Of a stretch of DNA of 62,005 bases, positions 22,601 through 28,724 are shown in pieces; within the stretch, counting starts at the first letter, position 1; every line of letters begins with the position of its first letter. The notes under the pieces are model-generated. The model was not told the DNA's origin. It was given only the letters and a program-made list of their open reading frames with translations, and ran no database searches. The position numbers and the translations under genes were made by a program. The stretch is taken from positions 1 through 62,005 of the forward strand of contig NZ_BDBN01000065.1 in the NCBI RefSeq assembly GCF_001613005.1, given 5' to 3'. The stretch is from Nocardia nova NBRC 15556 (GTDB lineage Bacteria > Actinomycetota > Actinomycetes > Mycobacteriales > Mycobacteriaceae).

Positions 22601-25008
22601 GTGACCGCGGCGCTGGCGGCGGTGACGGTGGTTTCGGTGGGCCCGTACTCGTTGAACATCGCCGCCGAGCGCGTCCACCGTTCGATCACGTGCGGCGGGC
22701 ACACGTCACCGCCGACCACGACCACCCGCAGCTCACTCAGGCGCCGCGGATCCACCGTCGCCAGCATCGCCGGGGTGAGGGTGAGGTGGGTGACGTGCTG
22801 GGCGGCCAGCAGGTCGGTCAGTTCGTCGCCGCCGATCACCTCGGGCGGGACGACCAGCAGGGTCGCGCCGTTGGCGAAGCACACCAGGAACTGCTCGAGT
22901 GAGGCGTCGAAACTGGGCGAGAGCGCATACGACACCCGCGCGGTGGCGTCCACACCGCAGACCTCGCTGCGGTCGGCGATGAGGTTGGCCAGCCCCGCAT
23001 GGGTCACCTGCACCCCTTTCGGGATGCCGGTGGATCCGGAGGTGTAGGTGATGTAGGCGAGGTCGTCGGGGCGCAGCGGGCGCAGGCGTTCGCTGTCGCC
23101 GATCGGGGCGCCGGTGGTGTCGCGGCAGGCGGCCGCGGTGTCCGGATCGTCGAGCACCACCGGCGTGACCGTGTGCGGCAGCCGTCCCCGGTAGGCGTCG
23201 ACGGTGATGCCGGCCCGGGCGCCGCTGTCGGCGATCATGTGCTCGATGCGTTTGGCCGGATAGTCGGGATCGACCTGCACGATCGCGGCGCCGGATTTGG
23301 CGACCGCCCAGGCGGCGACGATCGATTCGACCGAGCGGCGCAGCATGATCGCGACGGTGGTGTCGGGGCCGCAGCCGCGTGTGATCAGTTGGCGGGCCAG
23401 CTGTGAGGAGCGGGCGTCGAGTTCACCGTAGGTCACGGTGGCGCCGGGTGTGGAGATCGCGTCGGAGGCGGGGTGGCGCCCGGCGCTGTCGGCCAGGATG
23501 TCGGGCAGCAGCCGGGGCGCGACCGCGTCGTCGCCGCGCACGGGCAGCAGCCGCTGCTGTTCGGACGGTGCGAGCAGCGGCAGCCGGTCGATGCGGTATT
23601 GCGTTCCGCGGTCGAGGAATTCGTGCAGGAACATCAGGAAGCGGCCGTGGTGGGCGGCGAGTTCGTCGGGCCGGTAGATGTTCGGATTGCCCTGGAAGTC
23701 GATGTGGGTGCTGTCGCGGCCGGCGCCGGGATAGATGTTGACGAACAGGTCGGCGGTGGGCCCGGAGGTGAGCACGTGCAACCGGCCGGTGGTGTCGCCG
23801 AGGACCACGTCGTTGTCGATCATCATCAAATTCACGGCGGGACCGAAGGAGGCGGTCTCGTCGCGGGCGATGCCCATATCGCGGAAGATGTCTTCCTGCC
23901 GGTAGCGCTGGCGGCGCAGCGCGCTGGTCAGCTCGCCCTGCACCGCGTCGATCAGTTCACCGACGCTGCGGGAGCCGACCCGCACGCGCAGCGGCACCAC
24001 GTTGGCGACCATGCCGCCGGAGCGGCGCAGTATCGCGGAGTGGCGGCCCGACACCGGAAGGCTCAGCAGCACCTCGGTGCTTCCGGTCATGCGGGCCAGG
24101 TAGGCGGCGAAGGCGGCGACGACGATCGGGGTGACGCTGGTGCTGCGTTCGGCGACCACGGCATCCAGCAGTGCGGCGGTCTCGGGTGCGAGCGCTTCGC
24201 TGACCAGTGCCGGGTGGATGGTGGGTTTGCCGACACGTCCGGCCAGGCTGACCACGGGCGGTGCGTCCGCCAGATGTTCGGTCCAGTATTTGCGGTCGTT
24301 GTCGAATCGCGTCGACCCGCGATAGGCCAGGTCCTGTTCGGTGATCTCGGCCAGGTCCTTCGCCGCGGCCGGGGAGGGTTCGGTACCGCGCAGCCACGCG
24401 TTGTACAGCTCGGTGATGCGCTGCAGCATCGTCACCGCGGCGAATCCGTCGAGAGCGATGTGGTGGGCGCGCTGGTACCACAGGTAGTGGTTGTCGCCGA
24501 CCTGGTATATGACGCACACCATGAGGTGGTCGTGCAGCAGATCGAGCGGTGCGGCGTAGTCCTCGGTCATCAGCCGGTGCGCGGTGGCCACCGGGTCGGT
24601 GTGACGGCGCAGATCCACCACCGAGATCGGGCCGCCGCGGAAGTGGTCGACGAACTGGCAGGGTTCGCCGTCGACCTCGATCAGATGCAGATGTCCGGAC
24701 CCGAATTCGAGGCTCGCGGTGCGGCAGGCCTCCATGAGCAGATCGGTATCCAATTCCCCGATGATTTCCACGTATTGCGCCACCGAAATCGGGGATTCGC
24801 CCGCGAGGTGCTGGGCGAACCATATTCCGCGCTGCGCCGCGGTGAGCTTGAATACGCCGTCCGGCGCCGGGCGCGGGAATCCGTGCCCCGAAGTGCGTGC
24901 GCGTGTTCCGTTGCCTGGTGCCTGGTGACCGCCGAGTGGCGCCGGGCCGATCCGCGGTGACTTCGGTGCCTGTGAATCGCCGCCGAAGTTGCTTTTGAAT
25001 TGGGTCAC
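6763..25008 (-). CDS. Five-module nonribosomal peptide synthetase with terminal thioesterase
   Basis: About 6081 residues. Domain order by motifs (residues approximate): C1 25-460, A1 480-990, PCP1 around Ser1037, E 1080-1540; C2 1555-2000, A2 2010-2520, PCP2 around Ser2571; C3 2630-3080, A3 3095-3610, PCP3 around Ser3657; C4 3705-4150, A4 4165-4680, PCP4 around Ser4723; C5 4770-5220, A5 5235-5725, PCP5 around Ser5769; TE 5830-6060 with GWSLGG. All A domains keep the SGSTG.PKG loop and all PCPs keep LGG(D/N)S. The leading C domain predicts an N-acyl cap or an upstream donor. The GTG at 25008 has GGAGG 5-6 nt before it; the longer frame to 25218 lacks C-domain homology. No MbtH-like gene is in the window. 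The product is predicted to be a capped pentapeptide, linear or cyclised by the TE; the compound is unknown. Confidence 0.95.
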   Translation of the reverse strand: MTQFKSNFGGDSQAPKSPRIGPAPLGGHQAPGNGTRARTSGHGFPRPAPDGVFKLTAAQRGIWFAQHLAGESPISVAQYVEIIGELDTDLLMEACRTASLEFGSGHLHLIEVDGEPCQFVDHFRGGPISVVDLRRHTDPVATAHRLMTEDYAAPLDLLHDHLMVCVIYQVGDNHYLWYQRAHHIALDGFAAVTMLQRITELYNAWLRGTEPSPAAAKDLAEITEQDLAYRGSTRFDNDRKYWTEHLADAPPVVSLAGRVGKPTIHPALVSEALAPETAALLDAVVAERSTSVTPIVVAAFAAYLARMTGSTEVLLSLPVSGRHSAILRRSGGMVANVVPLRVRVGSRSVGELIDAVQGELTSALRRQRYRQEDIFRDMGIARDETASFGPAVNLMMIDNDVVLGDTTGRLHVLTSGPTADLFVNIYPGAGRDSTHIDFQGNPNIYRPDELAAHHGRFLMFLHEFLDRGTQYRIDRLPLLAPSEQQRLLPVRGDDAVAPRLLPDILADSAGRHPASDAISTPGATVTYGELDARSSQLARQLITRGCGPDTTVAIMLRRSVESIVAAWAVAKSGAAIVQVDPDYPAKRIEHMIADSGARAGITVDAYRGRLPHTVTPVVLDDPDTAAACRDTTGAPIGDSERLRPLRPDDLAYITYTSGSTGIPKGVQVTHAGLANLIADRSEVCGVDATARVSYALSPSFDASLEQFLVCFANGATLLVVPPEVIGGDELTDLLAAQHVTHLTLTPAMLATVDPRRLSELRVVVVGGDVCPPHVIERWTRSAAMFNEYGPTETTVTAASAAVTPGGDLTVGGPIRGVSAMVLDRCLQAVPTGTPGELYLAGPGVARGYSHRFAETAARFVADPHGGPGARMYRTGDMARWVGDGPVPELELLGRTDFQVKIRGYRIEPGEIDAALTAHDDVDISVTVPVRNNADATVLASYVVPVRGRHIDPLDLQRFARDTLPPHLVPAVIMALDALPVNAFGKLDRAALPAPAFGTAAAGRAPSTPREQRVAQLFGEILDVATVGADDSFFALGGDSILSIQLVARAKAEGLSFSTQDVFEHKTVAALAAVATDAGGGPQLPELPGGAIGPMPLTPIMYAMLARDRFDRFAQATLVELPPHVDDADLVAALAAVLDRHDMLRAVLRGAHSADRYIDVAAPGTVDAAAAYESVRLPRRDATEIDARLQAAADRLDPADGVLVQLVRMSDDTTGPDLMWVVIHHLAVDAVSWRILLTDLAGAWQQISAGAEPAFSAATTSVRRWSHGLTEHAAGRRAGELELWKTVLAPGEKLLGTRPLDPAHDTAATAGRVEVHVPADVSEAILTTVPARFHGTPNDPLLAALALALGEWRRRRGVDPDTELISLEGHGREEHAVPGADLSATVGWFTTRFPVRLDLRGVDADDAFAGGPAAGTAIVAAKEQLRAIPGNGIGYGMLHCLDAEAGAELAGAPEPQIAFNYLGRVGVHEQSGPWTPTTEFTSLTATGDPAMALPAVLDVNAIAEPGPDGLELDATWEFATDVLNSADVEELAGLWVRALRGLADHARGETAGGFTPSDFPLVDLTQDEIDRWQLEYPTMTDVWPLTALQSGLLFHAVYDTDRVDGYTVQATLTLAGNVDTARMRAAAQAVIDRHDSLRTAFVESAAGPRQIVMSGVRADWHDSDLTEIADAGERDRERRRIIDAASAPFDPARPPLLRFHLIRTGATEFELLLTNHHIVLDGWSMPLLIHELLTVYAADGDPAALAPAGTYRDYLHWLHSQDRDAAITAWQSVLAGIESPTLVTGRPDRTVPADNAEVSRNLSAETTAAITDLSRAYGVTANTTVQVAWALLLTTLTGRSDIVFGNTVSDRPPQLPGVERMVGLFINTLPVRVRLEPAETVADLLARVQSEQAATLDHRHLGLAELQRATGFADMFDTVTVLESYPLDREQLTHNLREAGLRLVDVDAHDATPYPLSLQVTPPRPGRAGDPDSATSATHTVMLRFSCDRLDIDTARILLDRYERILDQIAADPTATVAAISPCANAELAELIPAPRSAPAGRTLRDILTDTARTHPDAVAVRSGTTTLTYRALAARAHRLAQRLLTRGARPETVVAVVVPRSIELAVAIWAVAETGAAFLPLDPANPGERLAELLADSGTALGVATRALTQGLPATVDWTLADTDLPAEPDTTAAPDELRLDHAAYLIYTSGSTGTPKAVHLTHRGLAGLAAAHADAFGVNTTSAVLQVASPGFDACLSELLLAHGHGACLVIAPPDVYGGAALEELLRAQRVTHAIITPSVLNTMNPTQLPALTTIAVVGEATAADLVTRWAPGRRLMNHYGPTECTVWATGSDALTPGQPVTIGTPIPGLSVTVRDMWLRPVPAGVAGELYVRGPALARGYLDRPATTAARFVADPESARGERIYRTGDSVRWLHTSRGPQLEYLGRSDQQVKIHGLRIEPGEIDARLARHDTVAVAATVDRPGPAGEPVLVSYVVAAPGATLDPAALHTDLERELAHYMNPAAIVELADMPRTPVGKIDRKALRELDFRSEETAGRAPATADEQLMAKLFAEVLHLDTVYADSNFFTLGGDSIVSMRLVALARSAGLTLTPRDVFEAKTVAALAELVGGTVAADPSPTREPAHRAEGRPPRPSDFPLVELTAADVERLDHRYPDLADVWPLSPMQAGIRFHSTYNPGAGDNYTVQTAIGFTGTVDAGRLRRAAQALVDRHDILRAAFTDTSAGPCQIVLGHAPVRFRHIDLTSGADNAGLDQVAADDAAEGFDLSAPPLIRFTLITVRPDRYRLLVTNHHVILDGWSMPLLMSELLADYSTPAHIDTAEPAPSYRDYLAWLHRQDLAASTAAWTDEYADVESPTRVARADAAHRDTSAGEIDTLLPAHRAADLRRVAADAAVTVNTAVAAAWALTLRELTGDTDVIFGSAVSGRPPELPQVDRTLGMFLNTVPVRVPLDPTHTVEQLLTRIQQHQARMLDHHHIGLADIHRALGMTALFDTAVAFQSFPVDRPALQHLVDAAGLHIDDITGVDATPYPLSLVVAPESDDTAHTDTTHTDPATAPGLRITLRYLDDEFDTHRAQWILDRFVALLHHIADDPATPLARLTAADDTEPVHPARAHRRPRTFDDILTATAATHLDAVAATCGTDTLTYRDLDQRSNRLARLLLHRGLTPHTVLASALPRSLDAVVTVWAAAKTGAAFVPIDPRLPADRIAFLLDDSGATLGITHTGNADTGTIHPHRHIDRLVLDDPDTVHALDTESAAPITDTERGATLTPDRTAYLIYTSGSTGTPKGVLVTHRGLTDLVAAQQRILGVTADSAVLQVASPSFDASIFELLMAHGAGGRLVVSPPDVYGGPELAKLIQREHISHAVLTPSALATIPGDHVDTLRVLATAGEPVGPELVDRWAPGRTMVNLYGPTESTIWATASAPLTPGAPITIGAPAGPVTTTVLDTWLRPVPHGVAGELYLLGPGLADGYKDRTALTATRFVACPFGAPGTRMYRTGDIVRRTTGGDLEFVGRNDFQVKVRGNRIELAEIDAALAAHPGVAFAVTVPRTDDGRPTTLVSYVTPAAGATLSDTDLKTALAQALPPYMVPAAVMILDEVPLTPTGKLDRDRLPRPPATARAFRAPTTWQEDVVARAYEQVLDAEHVGADDDFFALGGDSLSAALVAARIGAALDVRIPVRTIFEEPTVAALARRARTLHGTARLPLTAGERPEPLPLSLAQQRMWFLNRFEPESAAYNIPVMLHLSGRLDTTALSAALDDVIARHEVLRTIYPETDGEPRQLILGRAPIALETGHPARDTLPHLLTEFVRRGFDVATQVPIRVALFDITTDTDDTGQYMLVLVVHHIAGDGQSMGPLARDVMTAYAARHTGQPPQWQPLPVQYADFALWQRRILGAADDPTSLMSTQLDYWRTTLDRVPDLLDLPTDRPRPTVATLTGGRVPLDIPAPLHRQLQTVARDHGTSLFMVVHAALAVLLGRLADTDDIVIGTPVAGRGEPGLDDLVGMFVNTLALRTPIDRSEPFTQLLARTRDTDLHALDHADVPFERIVEELNPHRTTAAHPLFQVVLAFQNTGAIDIALPDVAVSRADVDTGTSQFDLQLVISDTSTETGAAQGLSGMMMYARDLFDPDTVTSFVQRLLRILDTVATSPDTPVGDIDWLHPREHHALLTSIGPRTAPTPESPLLPDVFADAVRRNPDGLAVRTGDTGLTYTELDQRSNRLARLLIEHGAGPEIPVLAAAPRSAESVLIWWAVVKTGATYVPVDPAYPAHRIDHMITDSAAALGITVTTARPALPDTADWIILDAPETTAHLHTRPDSPLDDHDRLRPLRATDTAYVVFTSGSTGRPKGVAVTHTGIADLIATQRADYHIEPGSRFLHFASPSFDAALMEILFATAGAATLVIAPTGTYGGEDLADLLRTQHVTHAFVTPAALASVDPTGLDDLQLVLSGGEEVPAELVKRWAGTDRRGTREFRILYGPTETTILATATRALHAGDRPTIGTPLPGMQALILDTRLHPVPAGVVGELYLAGPAPARGYLNRPATTAARFVPCPAGEPGTRMYRTGDLVRWNTHGDIEFVGRNDFQVKVRGYRIELGEIDAVLDARPDTAFAVTIAHRQGNAPAMLVTYVVPAPGATPTAAELTTALADALPPYMVPAAVMILDAIPLSPNGKLDRNALPEPILHTETFRAPASPVEEIVAGIFADLLGLDTTIGADDNFFDLGGNSLVATRAAARIGAALDTRVPVSMIFDAPTVAKLAARAESHADTRRIALTEQPRPQHIPLSYAQQRMWFLNRFEPDTPAYSIPIVIRLTGRLDTHALHTAIGDVITRHEVLRTIYPAVDGEPTQKILPATEAVPPLTITRIPETELPHTLSALLATVFDVTTTVPLRIRLYEIADDTWILALVVHHIAGDGSSLAPLARDLTLAYTARLDGDAPAWPPLPVQYADYALWQRTVLGGDDDPDSLLHAQIDYWTTQLADVPALLALPTDRPRPPVQTYAGATVPLTVDPELHARLQHTARAHNTTLFMVFHAALAAVLARLAGTDDITIGTPYAGRGEPELDELVGMFVNTLVLRSHLRTDMTFTDLLDQVRDTDLAAFGHADVPFERLVQELNPARSHAHHPLFQVMLAFQNLTGTEFELPELTLSAVEADIDTSLFDLQITVSDSYDDHGGPAGITGGITYARDLFDPDTVTGIAARLDRMLRALVADPTGLVYDVDLLDADERHNVVDRWNTTHHTLPTDETLTSMFADAVPAYRDRTAVTYGDLSLTYAQFSARVNRLARWLITRGVGPEKLVAVRMRRSLDQVTALYAVLAAGGGYVPVDPDLPADRIDYMLATATPVVVLSTLDDIDLSAFDDTPVTDHDRHAPLRPTNVAYVLFTSGSTGRPKGVAVPHGAAVNQIRWLSDEYGLDADDVVLQKTPATFDVSVWELFATLGVGAHLVIARSDGHTDPAYLAETIAAQQITITSFVPSMLAVFAEAAPVRTLTSLRALLIGGEAFGSDTVAAVRRVLPDVELHNLYGPTEFTVHVTSHHVTDTDQGSVPMGMPVWNARAYVLDARLNPVPPGVAGELYLAGTQIARGYHARPVLTAERFVPDPYNNGGRMYRTGDLVRRRRRDGELEYLGRTDFQVKLRGLRIELGEIETVLAEHPGVARAIAVVHSSEIAAQLVGYLVPAAGATVDTAAVLAHAAAELPNYMVPSTLMVLDTVPLTASGKLDRARLPEPVAAVGEFREPSTWLEGEVARAFEHVLGLTHVGADDDFYALGGNSLRSVQVASELTKELHFAVPLGWMLSDPNPADLAKRIETGMSNGHHESGPAAFGLDVVLPIRTGGSRPPLFCIHPASGLSWCYYTFGDHLAGDRPIYGLQAPQIGGEVPGPQTFEEIARRYFQEIRALQPHGPYHLLGWSLGGQIAHAVAAEMRSAGEEVALLALLDAEAEGIDATEVTEATPGELISNLGPVMGIDVVGADATAEEAAELIRQQLGDSFAIDAATIERMTDAYNLSIRAASAWRPPVIDADMLYFTATKDRRTDAAGHEGWARFVTGQISNVDIAAEHLAMTEPGVVAEIAKILNRRLDR
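10691..13880 (-). other. NRPS module 4: C-A-PCP
   Basis: The C domain is LCL-like: PLSLAQQRMWFLNRF and VHHIAGDGQSMGP. Hand-read A pocket: D-A-M-F-L-G-L-I-L, apparently hydrophobic, substrate unassigned. The carrier motif is LGGNSLVA. Long stretches are close to module 5 at both protein and DNA level, pointing to module duplication or gene conversion. Confidence 0.8.
13881..17105 (-). other. NRPS module 3: C-A-PCP
   Basis: The C domain again has DCL-like features (DVWPLSPMQAGIRFHS, NHHVILDGW) although the preceding module carries no E domain. Hand-read A pocket: D-A-F-V-A-A-L-I-W, suggesting a hydrophobic or aromatic-compatible pocket, with low confidence. The carrier motif is LGGDSLSA. The linker into module 4 switches to the LCL style (PLSLAQQRMWFLNRF). 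Confidence 0.8.
17106..20345 (-). other. NRPS module 2: C-A-PCP
   Basis: The C domain opens with DVWPLTALQSGLLFH and has NHHIVLDGW. This pattern is usual for DCL domains, which accept a D-configured donor, and agrees with the upstream E domain. Hand-read A pocket: D-A-S-I-A-V-H-V-W; I do not recognise a substrate for it. Carrier motif LGGDSIVS. No E domain follows, although the linker into the next C domain resembles an E-to-C linker (see findings). Confidence 0.82.
20346..25008 (-). other. NRPS module 1: C-A-PCP-E
   Basis: The first condensation domain has the active-site motif HHIALDG. A leading C domain in a first module normally joins an acyl group to residue 1. The adenylation pocket residues, aligned by hand to GrsA positions 235-331, read D-A-E-T-V-G-E-V-T. 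The two acidic pocket positions suggest a basic or polar side chain such as Orn, Lys or Arg, a tentative reading. The carrier motif is LGGDSILS. An epimerization domain follows, with IHHLAVDAVSWR, EGHGREE, VGWFTTRFPV and FNYLGR, so residue 1 should be passed on in D form. Confidence 0.85.
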
Positions 25009-25028
25009 CGGTCCTCCATCGGATCTCT

Positions 25029-25205
25029 TTACTTCGACGCAGTGACACGACGCCGGACCGTTTCCTCGAAACGACGTCGGTCGTATTGCGTGAAGCACGT
25101 CGAAATGTGCGCCGCGATTTCTCGAGCGCGACGAACAGCGCCCTCGTCGCCCTGGGCGGATATTCGTCTGGTGGTGCGGCCGGCGGGCGCGAAGGCGGTG
25201 GTCAC
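25029..25205 (-). CDS. Possible small ORF just upstream of the NRPS
   Basis: A 58-codon frame starting at GTG 25205 and ending 20 nt before the NRPS start. The peptide is basic and probably helical (EGAVRRAREIAAHISTCF, RRRFEETVRRRV). It belongs to no family I recognise and is not MbtH-like: the expected N/L and S/W-P motifs are absent. The upstream TCGGGG is only a weak ribosome binding site. Position immediately before the NRPS argues for it; short length, weak start and moderate codon bias argue against it. Confidence 0.3.
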   Translation of the reverse strand: MTTAFAPAGRTTRRISAQGDEGAVRRAREIAAHISTCFTQYDRRRFEETVRRRVTASK

Positions 25206-25254
25206 GACGCCCCGACACGTCGCGGCGACCGCCCGCGTGGGCCGTCGACCCAGG

Positions 25255-25449
25255 TCAGTCCGCGTGTTTGCAGCGGAGCCGGTGATCGCGCGACCGCCGG
25301 TCCGCGGATTCGACGCCGCCCCGGGGTTCGGAGCCGTCACCGTCGCCGTGCCCGCCGCCGCACATCGCGTCGTGCGGGGCGGCGCGGCCCGTATCCGGGC
25401 CTGGCGGGGCGGGCGGGTTACCCACATCGTTGGAATTCATCGCGTTCAC
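25255..25449 (-). CDS. Possible small Gly/His/Cys-containing peptide gene
   Basis: A 64-codon frame from GTG 25449 (an in-frame ATG follows three codons later), preceded by GAAGGTGA at a good distance. The peptide is polar and Gly/Pro-rich with the clusters MCGGGHGDGDG and RCKHAD. I know no family for it. It sits 49 nt ahead of the other small ORF and in the presumed NRPS leader, so it could be a leader peptide, a metal-binding peptide or a chance frame. Confidence 0.33.
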   Translation of the reverse strand: MNAMNSNDVGNPPAPPGPDTGRAAPHDAMCGGGHGDGDGSEPRGGVESADRRSRDHRLRCKHAD

Positions 25450-25523
25450 CGGATCACCTTCTGGCACGTGAAGCACCTCACGGCAGTGTGTCGTAGGTAG
25501 ATTCGGTGGGCGGGCGCGCCCGG

Positions 25524-25547
25524 ATAAAAAGTAATTTTTTGATAACT
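25524..25547 (-). promoter_or_regulatory. AT-rich tract, candidate NRPS promoter region
   Basis: Bases 25524-25547 are almost all A/T in an otherwise GC-rich region and lie about 75-100 bp upstream of the first small ORF in the NRPS leader. An A-run and a T-run adjoin (ATAAAAAGTAATTTTTTGAT). A promoter or binding by a nucleoid protein such as Lsr2 is plausible; no exact -10/-35 pair is claimed. Confidence 0.35.
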
Positions 25548-25700
25548 ACGCAGTTTCCTCGGTACCAGATAGCCGGACTTTCGCCCGCTCGAGCGCAGGA
25601 AGAACGAGACACTTCCGGTTGCCGCCCGCGGTTTTCGTGACGGTCGTTATGAAATCGAGCCCCGAGAAGGTCTGAATTTCGGTGTGGTCACCGGCATCAG

Positions 25701-25727
25701 AAACCACAGAAATCACAACAATCACAA
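25701..25727. repeat. Three tandem 9-nt direct repeats
   Basis: AAACCACAG, AAATCACAA and CAATCACAA follow each other without spacing. Read on the minus strand toward the NRPS, the units are TTGTGATTG-like. Tandem short repeats in front of biosynthetic operons can be activator sites, but the 9-nt period does not match the classical spacing of SARP sites, so the role is open. Confidence 0.5.
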
Positions 25728-25756
25728 AACTCGAGGCACCACACGGATGTGACCGC

Positions 25757-25776
25757 CGGCCGCACCGGTGCGGCCG
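25757..25776. promoter_or_regulatory. Perfect 20-bp palindrome
   Basis: CGGCCGCACCGGTGCGGCCG is its own reverse complement with no spacer. It lies between the NRPS leader and furA, 108 bp before the furA start. It could be an operator, or a cruciform or terminator element for transcripts entering from either side. Confidence 0.5.
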
Positions 25777-25856
25777 CGCGAGCGCGGGGGCGACCCTCGG
25801 ACGGCGGCCGGATCCGAAGTGTTCGGAAATTTGGTTCTCAAAACCGCACCTACCGG

Positions 25857-25876
25857 TTACTTGAATGAGTCATACT
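25857..25876 (+). promoter_or_regulatory. Candidate FurA box upstream of furA
   Basis: The AT-richer TTACTTGAATGAGTCATACT ends 7 nt before the furA GTG. Mycobacterial furA-katG operons have an AT-rich FurA operator at this place containing a similar GAGTCATA string (from memory), and furA can be transcribed from close to its start codon. Here too there is no clear ribosome binding site, consistent with a very short leader. Confidence 0.5.
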
Positions 25877-25883
25877 TCGGACC

Positions 25884-26324
25884 GTGTCCACTACGGCGGA
25901 TTTCGAGCGCATGCTGCGCCGGGCCGCGCTGCGGGTGACGGCCCCGCGGATCGCGGTGCTGACCGCTGTGGCCGACCACCCGCACTCCGACACCGACACC
26001 ATCCTCGGCCTCGTCCGCGGCACCCTGGGCACGGTCTCCCATCAGGCCGTCTACGACGTGCTGCGGGCGCTGACCGAGGCGGGTCTGCTGCGCCGGATCC
26101 AGCCGATGGGCTCGGTCGCCCGCTACGAGACCCGCGTCGGCGACAATCACCACCATCTGGTGTGCCGCTCCTGCGGCGTCATCGCCGATGTCGACTGTTC
26201 GGTCGGCGACGCACCGTGTCTGACCGCCGCCGACGACAACGGCTTCGTCCTCGACGAGGCCGAGGTCATCTACTGGGGCCTGTGCCCCTCCTGTTCCCTG
26301 CCGACTGCTCGATCGACCCCGTGA
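25884..26324 (+). CDS. furA: Ferric uptake regulator family repressor FurA
   Basis: 146 residues. An N-terminal winged helix (LRVTAPRIAVLTAV, then VSHQAVYDVLRALTEAGLL) is followed by the metal-binding dimer domain with HHHLVCRSCG. Cys94/Cys97 and Cys134/Cys137 (CPSC) form the two CxxC pairs of the structural zinc site. Known FurA proteins repress furA-katG and release DNA on oxidative stress. The katG start lies 36 nt downstream on the same strand, fixing this as the FurA of a peroxide-defence operon rather than the iron regulator. The GTG start has no obvious ribosome binding site, fitting near-leaderless initiation. Confidence 0.93.
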   Translation: MSTTADFERMLRRAALRVTAPRIAVLTAVADHPHSDTDTILGLVRGTLGTVSHQAVYDVLRALTEAGLLRRIQPMGSVARYETRVGDNHHHLVCRSCGVIADVDCSVGDAPCLTAADDNGFVLDEAEVIYWGLCPSCSLPTARSTP

Positions 26325-26360
26325 TCACAGCCCGTTTCACTCACTCGGAAAGGAAAGACC

Positions 26361-28586
<2,226 letters not shown>

Positions 28587-28600
28587 TCCGCCGTCGCCCG

Positions 28601-28636
28601 GATGCCCCGCGCACCACCGCCGGTGCGCGGGGCATC
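28601..28636 (+). terminator. Hairpin terminator after katG
   Basis: A perfect 15-bp stem, GATGCCCCGCGCACC paired with GGTGCGCGGGGCATC, with a six-base loop, beginning 14 nt after the katG stop. There is no T-run, as is common for actinobacterial intrinsic terminators. Confidence 0.75.
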
Positions 28637-28724
28637 CGCACGTCCGGGGAGCATGCCGGTTCGGGCGGTCGTTCGGCCGCGGACGCTACAGTCACCCGAG
28701 ACCACTCGGGCACAGGAGGCCGCC

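Noticed and set aside
18766..22902. A 1378-codon plus-strand frame antisense to the NRPS (also 6832-9540 and 12670-14175)
   Set aside because: The product is Gly/Val/Arg/His-rich without any domain and mirrors codon bias of the opposite strand; no promoter or ribosome binding site support.
25029..25449. MbtH-like gene next to the NRPS
   Set aside because: Neither small frame has the conserved MbtH residues; none is present elsewhere in the window.
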